Source of the DNA: Deinococcales bacterium
Lineage (GTDB): Bacteria; Deinococcota; Deinococci; Deinococcales; JAAFIG01
Assembly: GCA_025352125.1 (NCBI GenBank)
Contig: JANXTZ010000029.1
Coordinates: forward strand, 1-51,132
Length of the DNA: 51,132 nt
Direction: 5' to 3'
Part shown: positions 15,802 through 21,648 of the stretch, piece after piece
Layout of the letters: every line of letters starts with the position of its first letter
Numbering within the stretch: the first letter of the stretch is position 1
The notes under the pieces: generated by a model
Told to the model about the DNA's origin: nothing
What the model saw: only the letters and a program-made list of their open reading frames with translations
The model's database searches: none
Position numbers and translations under genes: made by a program

Positions 15802-16253
15802 CCAAGTTTGACAAAAAATGGTGGTTGCACCCCAACCATTCGTGCCATCGTCCAGAGTTGTCCTTTGTGATGCGCGTCGTGCTCTCGGGCAAAATCCAGA
15901 ACTTTGTAAACTGGCATTTTTTGACCACCAAACGCGTCAACCACCGTGTTCAATTGTTCATCCGAGAGTCGAGAAATCGTATCTGCCAGGTGCGTGCTCG
16001 CCGCTTCGAGCGAAGCTCGAGCCTCGGCAAGATCGGTAGAGGCTTCGGTGGTACGGACAGGTTTTTCACCCGCGATGATGGAGGACACCATTTTGCTGGT
16101 TGACTTCAAATGATCGCTCAATTCAATAAAATTCTTGCCACCATCCCAGGCGGCGAACGAGCCTTTTTCGGCTGGAATCTGTCCCAAAAGCTCGAGCAGT
16201 GGGGAGCGGTGCATCTGTAAAGCCTGGGCGTATTCTTGACCTGAGTACGGCAT
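15798..16253 (-). CDS. DinB-fold protein
   Basis: 151 residues, an all-helical four-helix bundle. Metal-ligand histidines expected in the DinB/YfiT fold are seen as ELSDHL (about residue 48) and REHDAHHKGQLWTM near the C-terminus. Members include bacillithiol and other thiol transferases and many stress-induced proteins of unknown reaction. An AAAGGAG site lies a few bases before the ATG. A second DinB-like protein lies at 42483-42947. Confidence 0.85.
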   Translation of the reverse strand: MPYSGQEYAQALQMHRSPLLELLGQIPAEKGSFAAWDGGKNFIELSDHLKSTSKMVSSIIAGEKPVRTTEASTDLAEARASLEAASTHLADTISRLSDEQLNTVVDAFGGQKMPVYKVLDFAREHDAHHKGQLWTMARMVGVQPPFFVKLG

Positions 16254-16349
16254 AATATTTCTCCTTTGTCGAGAGGTTATTTTACAGCCTTTAAAATTTG
16301 AATTGTGGTGATCTGCGTCATCATTCCGTTCTGGTTTTCAGTCGTGACG

Positions 16350-16355
16350 TAGAAT
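16350..16355 (+). promoter_or_regulatory. Near-leaderless -10 box of the DUF3298 gene
   Basis: TAGAAT ends 7 bases before ATG 16363. Confidence 0.5.
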
Positions 16356-16362
16356 CAGAGGC

Positions 16363-17475
16363 ATGAAACCATTGAAAGTCCTGACATTGATGTTTGTCTC
16401 CACGTCCATCGCTTGCGCCGCCAGTATCGACGGCGTTTACGTCGGAACGCTCGGCAAATCGGCAATTGTCTTAAAACTCGAGACCGACAAAGATTCGCAC
16501 GTGACCGGTCGTTATTATTACCGCAATCACGCGATTGACATTGAACTCGAGGGCACTGTGATCAAGGCAAAAATTCGCGTGTCTGAATGGGGAACGCGTG
16601 AAAACAGTGCAGTCGCGGCGCTTTCGCTGAACGCGGCTGGAAACACTTTAAAAGGCACTTGGGCGGCGATCAAACAACCCACAAAAGTCTTGGCGATCAA
16701 CTTGAGCCGTGTCATTTCAAAAGATTTGAACGCCCTCAAACTTCCCAGCACACCCATGCTGAACAAATGGAAACTCGAGCAACCTTACGATTACTTGCGG
16801 TTTGATGCGCCGTTAAAGTTAATAAAAACCGAAACCGTAAACGGTAAAAAAGTGCAGTGGTGGCTCGAGCCAAAATCAAAAATAGAGTTTTTAAGGCTGG
16901 TCAGTGAAAGCAAAGCCGTGAATGATGCTTTAACCGATGAGCATTACAACATTGCGTTCAATGATTTGGATTGCCTGGGTTCTGCTGACGCCGAGTTCAC
17001 CTACACGCCCAAAATCGCTTTGTACTCCAAACGTATTCTCAGCATCGCCGCCCGTACCGAGTATTACTGCGGTGGCGCTCATCCCGACGCAAACGCCGAA
17101 AACTTCAACCTTGACCTCAGTACGGGCAAAGTGCTGGAAATTGAAGACATCTACCGTTTTATACCCATTCCAGCAGGTTTAAAAATTGATCCCAACGATT
17201 ACTCTGAGGCGTACAGCAAATACCTCGAAGCTCGAGGAGCGATGCTGAAGAAAGTCATTCTGGCAGAACTTGGAGGCTTCACCAAAGACCTCGACAAAGA
17301 ATGCGCCAGCGCTTACGACGACGAAACCTTCTCGTATTTCAGTTGGTATTTGACCCCAAAAGGTATCATGATCCAATCGTCATTTCCGCACGTCGCCGCC
17401 GCCTGCGACAACGATTTTGAATTGCCTTACGCCAGCCTGACGCAGTTCCTAGCGCCAAACAGCCCGCTCAGATAA
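16363..17475 (+). CDS. Exported protein with DUF3298-like C-terminal domain
   Basis: 370 residues with a signal peptide (MKPLKVLTLMFVSTSIACA). The first third (IDGVYVGTLGKSAIVLKLETD..VTGRYYYRNHAIDIELEGT) looks like a beta-barrel-type domain. The C-terminal half contains YYCGGAHPDANAENFNLDL followed by TGKVLEIEDIYRF, which matches the GGAHPN....NFD..TGK...L.D.F signature of DUF3298/RsiV-type domains. RsiV-like domains can bind peptidoglycan-active proteins, but there is no sigma factor nearby, so the role is open. Confidence 0.72.
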   Translation: MKPLKVLTLMFVSTSIACAASIDGVYVGTLGKSAIVLKLETDKDSHVTGRYYYRNHAIDIELEGTVIKAKIRVSEWGTRENSAVAALSLNAAGNTLKGTWAAIKQPTKVLAINLSRVISKDLNALKLPSTPMLNKWKLEQPYDYLRFDAPLKLIKTETVNGKKVQWWLEPKSKIEFLRLVSESKAVNDALTDEHYNIAFNDLDCLGSADAEFTYTPKIALYSKRILSIAARTEYYCGGAHPDANAENFNLDLSTGKVLEIEDIYRFIPIPAGLKIDPNDYSEAYSKYLEARGAMLKKVILAELGGFTKDLDKECASAYDDETFSYFSWYLTPKGIMIQSSFPHVAAACDNDFELPYASLTQFLAPNSPLR

Positions 17476-17510
17476 ACCCAGGAAAATAAGCCAAGCGACG
17501 GATGCCAGAA

Positions 17511-17550
17511 GCTCAAAGTTCATGGTGAAATGCGCCCATGAACTTTGAGC
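17511..17550. terminator. Perfect 15-bp inverted repeat between two genes
   Basis: The arm GCTCAAAGTTCATGG (17511-17525) and its exact complement (17536-17550) enclose a 10-base loop. It lies 36 bp after the DUF3298 stop and 11 bp before the -10 box of the next gene. It is probably a factor-assisted terminator, since there is no T-run, and is possibly regulatory. Confidence 0.5.
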
Positions 17551-17560
17551 AAAATTTCGG

Positions 17561-17566
17561 TAGGAT
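17561..17566 (+). promoter_or_regulatory. Leaderless -10 box of the C45-type hydrolase gene
   Basis: TAGGAT ends 6 bases before GTG 17573. Confidence 0.5.
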
Positions 17567-17572
17567 GAAGCC

Positions 17573-18691
17573 GTGACCTTTCCCATTGTTCAACTTTCAG
17601 GCTCGAGCTTTCAGCAAGGCGTTCAACACGGGCGCGAATTGCAAACCCGCATTGGTGAAAACCTCGAGATTTACTTTGACCGTTTTCTTCGTGAAGCGCA
17701 CCTTCAACGCCACGAGGTGCTTGAACGCGCCGCCAAGATGCTCGAGGTGGTCAAACGTTTAAACCTCGAGTATTTTGAGGGAATGCGCGGCATTGCGCAA
17801 GGTTCTGGTTTTGACCTGCTCGAGATTGCCGCCTTAAACGTGCGCTACGAAATTTTGTACTATCAATTCGGTGAGGTCGCCCTGGAAGAGCACGGACTTG
17901 CCCCTCGAGAGCGCGTGGTGGACGGCTGTACTGCCTTTGCGGTCCTGCCCGAAGCCTCGAGCACCAACCAACTTTTGATCGGGCAAAACTGGGATTGGAT
18001 TCCAGATGTTAAAGGTGCGATTGTGCACAGCAAACACGACGACGGACTCGAGACGCTGGCATTCACCGAAGCCGGAATTTTTGGCGGCAAACTCGGTTTG
18101 AATTCTTTCGGCGTGGGCTTGTGCATCAACGGCATCACCAGCATGGACGACGATTGGGCGCGACCCGTCCGACCCGTTCACGTGCGTTGTTTTGAAATTT
18201 TGAAATCCCGAGAATTTGAGAAAGCCGTGGCAATTGTGACCGAAGAGGCTCGAGCGTGCAGCGTAAATTTGCTCGTGGCTCAAGCGCCAAACATGGCAGT
18301 GGATTTGGAAGCCGCGCCCAATGGCGTGCGTCAAGTTTCTTGTAGTTTGGGAACGATGTCACACACCAACCATTTTCTGAACCCAATTGAAATGGGCGTG
18401 ATCGAACCACCGTCTGAGCGCCGTGATAACTCGAGGCACAGACAAAAACGCATGACACACCTGCTCGAGTCCAAACGCCCCTTAAGTGTCGCGGATATTC
18501 AAGAATTCCTGTGTGACCGTGACGGCGGCGCGGACGGCATTTGCCGCTACCCCAATTTTGACGACCCACCAGAAGAACATTACGTGACTGTCACCAGCGT
18601 CATCATGAACCTCGAGACGAGGGAAATGTGGATTACGGACGGGCAGCCAGACGTGAATCCGTTCGTGCATGTGAAACTCGAGAAGAGTTAA
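17573..18691 (+). CDS. C45 / acyl-coenzyme A:6-aminopenicillanate acyltransferase-like Ntn hydrolase
   Basis: 372 residues starting at GTG. The nucleophile is Cys119 in VVDGCTAFAV, where autoproteolysis between Gly and Cys normally exposes the catalytic N-terminal Cys; the following QLLIGQNWDW and GGKLGLNSFGVGLCING are characteristic of the penicillin-acyltransferase-like family. Bacterial members hydrolyse amide bonds or transfer acyl groups to unknown substrates. There is no signal peptide, so it is probably cytoplasmic. The XisH promoter overlaps its TAA stop. Confidence 0.85.
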   Translation: MTFPIVQLSGSSFQQGVQHGRELQTRIGENLEIYFDRFLREAHLQRHEVLERAAKMLEVVKRLNLEYFEGMRGIAQGSGFDLLEIAALNVRYEILYYQFGEVALEEHGLAPRERVVDGCTAFAVLPEASSTNQLLIGQNWDWIPDVKGAIVHSKHDDGLETLAFTEAGIFGGKLGLNSFGVGLCINGITSMDDDWARPVRPVHVRCFEILKSREFEKAVAIVTEEARACSVNLLVAQAPNMAVDLEAAPNGVRQVSCSLGTMSHTNHFLNPIEMGVIEPPSERRDNSRHRQKRMTHLLESKRPLSVADIQEFLCDRDGGADGICRYPNFDDPPEEHYVTVTSVIMNLETREMWITDGQPDVNPFVHVKLEKS

Positions 18692-18694
18692 ACT
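18689..18694 (+). promoter_or_regulatory. Leaderless -10 box of xisH
   Basis: TAAACT ends 5 bases before ATG 18700 and overlaps the stop codon of the preceding gene. Confidence 0.55.
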
Positions 18695-18699
18695 CCTTT

Positions 18700-19116
18700 A
18701 TGGCTCGAGATGTATTTCATGACAAAGTTCGACATGCGCTTGAAAGCGATGGCTGGACGATCACGGCTGACCCATTGGGGTTTAGCTTTGATTTGTTTAA
18801 CTTGATGCTCGATCTGGCAGCAGAAAGAGTTCTTGCCTTGGAGCGCGGTACAGAAAAGATTGCTGTCGAAATCAAAGGATTTGGTGGTATTTCCAAGATT
18901 ACAGAATTTCATGCCATGTTAGGACAGTACGAAAATTACCGTTCAGCACTCGAGTTGCGCGATCCAACCCGCCAACTTTATCTTGCCATTCCTGACATGC
19001 TTTACAACACGTTTTTTCAGTCTGAATTGGTGCAATATACCCTCAAACGGAACTTAATCGCTTTGCTTGTTTATGACCCAGATGAAGAGGTGATACGCGA
19101 ATGGATCAAACCTTGA
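18700..19116 (+). CDS. xisH: XisH-family protein
   Basis: 138 residues from ATG 18700. It begins MARDVFHDKVRHALESDGWTIT and continues DLAAERVLALERGTEKIAVEIKGF, matching XisH proteins (MPAKDxYHxxVKxALxKDGWTIT, DLGAE..LAAEK...IAVEIKSF). The D...ExK arrangement is that of a PD-(D/E)xK nuclease fold. XisH was named for its need in excision of the fdxN element in heterocyst-forming cyanobacteria, yet most homologues sit far from any such element and their function is unknown. No XisF-type recombinase is in the window. The annotated start could be moved upstream, but homology and the -10 box favour 18700. Confidence 0.87.
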   Translation: MARDVFHDKVRHALESDGWTITADPLGFSFDLFNLMLDLAAERVLALERGTEKIAVEIKGFGGISKITEFHAMLGQYENYRSALELRDPTRQLYLAIPDMLYNTFFQSELVQYTLKRNLIALLVYDPDEEVIREWIKP

Positions 19117-19445
19117 GTTTAGAACAAAAAGTCATTCGAGAAATTTTGAGCGAAATCGCCAACGTCCAGGTTTTTGGAGATATTCAATTCAAAACTGTTT
19201 TTGACGACGAACAAAAACGCTATCAAGTCATTGCCACAGGCTGGGAAAATGACAAACAAATCCTTCGCACCGTCGCACTGCTCGAGATTCAAAACAACCT
19301 TGTGTGGTTACAGGCAGACAACACCGATTACGGCGTTGCCGAACAACTGATAAAACGCGGAGTGAGTCGGCATCAAATTGTTTTGGGATTTCATCCTGCA
19401 AAATGGCGACAACAAACCGGTTTTGCCACAGGCGAAAATAGTTGA
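19101..19445 (+). CDS. xisI: XisI-family protein
   Basis: 114 residues, overlapping xisH by 16 bp. Family blocks seen: FGDIQFKTVFDDEQKRYQVIATGWENDKQI, VALLEIQNNLVWLQADNTDYGVAEQLIKRGV, and HQIVLGFHPAKWR near the end. XisI is always encoded just after XisH, and the tight overlap suggests a protein complex. Whether the pair is a nuclease with its regulator, a toxin-antitoxin-like module or something else is not established. Confidence 0.87.
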   Translation: MDQTLSLEQKVIREILSEIANVQVFGDIQFKTVFDDEQKRYQVIATGWENDKQILRTVALLEIQNNLVWLQADNTDYGVAEQLIKRGVSRHQIVLGFHPAKWRQQTGFATGENS

Positions 19446-19474
19446 AGCTCGAGAGACAATCTTCTCAAGCTTCA
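19444..19474. terminator. Imperfect bidirectional hairpin between xisI and the ThuA gene
   Basis: GAAGCTCGAGAGA faces TCTTCTCAAGCTTC with one mismatch and a small asymmetry. It lies between two convergent genes. Confidence 0.5.
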
Positions 19475-19492
19475 AAGTTCAGGTTTTTATAT

Positions 19493-20215
19493 TTATTCAG
19501 GCATTTTCTCGAGCGGCTTGGCATTGCCGTACACGGGCACTGAGCCTGGTGTTGCCGCCGCCCAACGCGCCGCATTCTCCAAAACTTTTTGAATCTCGGG
19601 GTTGTGATACGTCGGGTAGGTTTCGTGCCCTGGGCGGAAGTAAAAAATCCGTCCAAGACCGCGTTTGTAGGTTGCGCCCGAACGGAAAACCTCACCACCA
19701 GAAAACCATGAAACAAACACGAGTTCCTCGGGTTGTGGAATGTCAAAATGCTCGCCGTACATCTCTTCAGACTCGAGCACAATTTGCTCACCCAAACCTT
19801 GGGCAATTGGGTGTCCTGGTGCGACCACCCACAGGCGTTCGCGGTCTTTGTCTTCGCGCCATTTCAAATCGCAGGTGGTTCCCATCAAGGTTTTAAAAAT
19901 CTTCGAGAAATGCCCCGAGTGCAAGACCACCAAACCCATGCCCTGCAAGACTCGAGCCTTGACGCGCTCGACAATCTCGTCCGAGACTTCATCGTGCGCC
20001 ATATGACCCCACCAAAACAGCACATTGGTTTTCTCGAGCACGGCATTGGTCAGACCGTGTTCGGGTTCGTCGAGGGTGGCGGTGGTGACGTTAAAGCCTG
20101 CTGCCTTTAACGGCTTGGCGATGGCGTTGTGAATGCCGTCGGGGTAAATCGCAATGACTTTCTCGTTTTTTTTCTCGTGGCGAAATTCGTTCCAAACCGT
20201 GACATTTAAGCTCAT
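19493..20215 (-). CDS. ThuA-domain protein
   Basis: 240 residues with a glutamine-amidotransferase-like fold, as in trehalose utilisation protein ThuA. Seen: [66 protein letters not shown], and the end [29 protein letters not shown], which is typical of ThuA. The family acts on sugars or their derivatives; no sugar-metabolism genes are adjacent. It is transcribed from a leaderless promoter 6 bases before the ATG. Confidence 0.87.
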   Translation of the reverse strand: MSLNVTVWNEFRHEKKNEKVIAIYPDGIHNAIAKPLKAAGFNVTTATLDEPEHGLTNAVLEKTNVLFWWGHMAHDEVSDEIVERVKARVLQGMGLVVLHSGHFSKIFKTLMGTTCDLKWREDKDRERLWVVAPGHPIAQGLGEQIVLESEEMYGEHFDIPQPEELVFVSWFSGGEVFRSGATYKRGLGRIFYFRPGHETYPTYHNPEIQKVLENAARWAAATPGSVPVYGNAKPLEKMPE

Positions 20216-20221
20216 GGGGTT

Positions 20222-20227
20222 AGTTTA
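20222..20227 (-). promoter_or_regulatory. Leaderless -10 box of the ThuA gene
   Basis: TAAACT ends 6 bases before the ATG at 20215, inside the short gap to the upstream GNAT gene. Confidence 0.6.
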
Positions 20228-20770
20228 AGCGTTTAAGAGTTTGAAGTAAATCACCGTCGCCTGAAACTCGCCGCGTTCGTTGGTCACATAAGCTGGAATC
20301 AAACCCGAAATTTGAAAGCCAAGCGATTGGTACAAACCATTCGACGGATCGCCTTCCCTGGTGTCGAGCACCAAAGTCGTGCGGTTGATCTCCTCTGCTG
20401 CCCGCATTAACTCGAGCATCAACGCCCGAGCCACGCCGCGCCGTCGTGCTTTTTGATGCACCAACAACTTGCAGACCTCGGCACGGTGAAGTGCATTGGT
20501 TTTGCTCATCAGCTCGAGTTGAACCGTGCCGACCACGCCCAAAACCGCATCTCGAGCCACCCAGAGCAAGACACTTCCATTCGTGACTTTCTCGAGCACA
20601 CCAGCCCAGTACGCTCGAGCGTCCGAATCTGGGAACGGTGGCAAATACCCGATGCTTGCGCCAGAATTGATGCCGTCCTGTAAGATTTCAACCAGCGCAG
20701 GAAGATACTCGAGACTCGAGGATGAGGTTAGAAGTTCGATTGAGATTTGGTTTATTTGCTCGAGGCTCAT
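20225..20770 (-). CDS. Single-domain GNAT acetyltransferase
   Basis: 181 residues. The acetyl-CoA loop is KARRRGVARALMLELMRAAEE, followed by LVLDTREGDPSNGLYQSLGFQISG, the standard GNAT C-terminal half. It is unrelated in detail to the five-gene array. It is divergent from the DUF4262 gene, and the two share a 15-bp promoter segment (20776-20790). Confidence 0.86.
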   Translation of the reverse strand: MSLEQINQISIELLTSSSSLEYLPALVEILQDGINSGASIGYLPPFPDSDARAYWAGVLEKVTNGSVLLWVARDAVLGVVGTVQLELMSKTNALHRAEVCKLLVHQKARRRGVARALMLELMRAAEEINRTTLVLDTREGDPSNGLYQSLGFQISGLIPAYVTNERGEFQATVIYFKLLNA

Positions 20771-20775
20771 AAGAG

Positions 20776-20790
20776 ATTTTAACGTAAAAT
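20776..20790. promoter_or_regulatory. Back-to-back -10 boxes of a divergent gene pair
   Basis: TAAAAT on the minus strand (20776-20781) lies 5 bases before the GNAT ATG. TAAAAT on the plus strand (20785-20790) serves the DUF4262 side. The two are only 3 bp apart, so the polymerases would exclude each other. Confidence 0.5.
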
Positions 20791-20812
20791 GCTGTCATGA
20801 AAAGACGATCTC

Positions 20813-21274
20813 ATGGATGCCAATGACCGAAAAGTATTCGAGAATATTGAACAGTACGGCTGTCACGTGGTTCATGTTCTTGAAGAAGATGATTTGCCGC
20901 CGTTTGCGTACTCAGTGGGCATTGAAAAAACCACTGGTGTTCCAGAAATTGTGGTGATTGGACTGAAACAACCGTTGGCGCATTTTATCGTCAACGAGCA
21001 CAGCCGCCGCGTCAGAAATGGTGAAAAACTCGAGGCTGGAATGATGGTTTCTGGTTTTGTTAGTGGTTTTGATTGCCAGCTTCGAGTGGTTCATCCATCG
21101 CATTACCGCAAATATTTTGGTCAGAATATTTGGTTGTACAAAAGCAAAAACTTTCGAGTGTTACAACTTGTTTACCCGACAACGGACGGGGCTTGGGCTT
21201 GGGAAGAAACAGCCAGCGAGTATTTCCGAAAGCGACAACCTTTGCTCGATGTTGTTGCAGCCATTGAAGCTTAA
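20813..21274 (+). CDS. DUF4262 protein
   Basis: 153 residues. DRKVFENIEQYGCHVVHVLEEDDLPPFAYSVGI is the DUF4262 opening; PEIVVIGLKQPLAHFIVNEHSRRV and YPTTDGAWAWE are further family blocks. The function is unknown. The -10 box is 22 bases before this ATG but exactly 6 bases before another ATG at 20797 that opens a 10-codon ORF in a different frame, overlapping the start. Either a short upstream ORF exists or a one-base indel has separated the original start (MKRRSH-) from the gene. Confidence 0.82.
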   Translation: MDANDRKVFENIEQYGCHVVHVLEEDDLPPFAYSVGIEKTTGVPEIVVIGLKQPLAHFIVNEHSRRVRNGEKLEAGMMVSGFVSGFDCQLRVVHPSHYRKYFGQNIWLYKSKNFRVLQLVYPTTDGAWAWEETASEYFRKRQPLLDVVAAIEA

Positions 21275-21316
21275 TTCCCATGCTCGAGCAGACCTCAAAC
21301 CATGAAAGGAAAATTT

Positions 21317-21613
21317 ATGTGTCGCAACATCAAACCCTTGTTCAACTTCCAACCCGCCGCCTCGAACGACGAAATCGAAGCGGCAGCCTTGCAATTCGTG
21401 CGTAAAATCAGTGGTTTTACCAAGCCTTCCAAAGCCAACGGGGCGGCGTTTGAACTGGCGGTGGCGCAAACCACAGCCATCGCCAAAACCTTGCTCGATT
21501 CGTTGGTCACGAACGCAAGCCCCAAAGACCGTGAACTCGAGATTGCAAAATTGCGGCAAAAGGCACAGGTTCGATTTCGGGGGCAACAAGAACCCACCTC
21601 GAGCAGCGCATAG
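21317..21613 (+). CDS. DUF2277 protein
   Basis: 98 residues from ATG 21317, chosen because AAAGGA lies 7 bases upstream and the family begins MCRNIKxLFNF, as seen here (MCRNIKPLFNFQPAASNDEI). The rest (AALQFVRKISGFTKPSKANGAAFELAV) matches DUF2277 throughout. This is a small cytoplasmic protein of unknown role, found widely in actinobacteria and Deinococcus. Confidence 0.87.
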   Translation: MCRNIKPLFNFQPAASNDEIEAAALQFVRKISGFTKPSKANGAAFELAVAQTTAIAKTLLDSLVTNASPKDRELEIAKLRQKAQVRFRGQQEPTSSSA

Positions 21614-21648
21614 CTTTAACAAGGCTCGAGTAGAGAAACCCAAACTGT

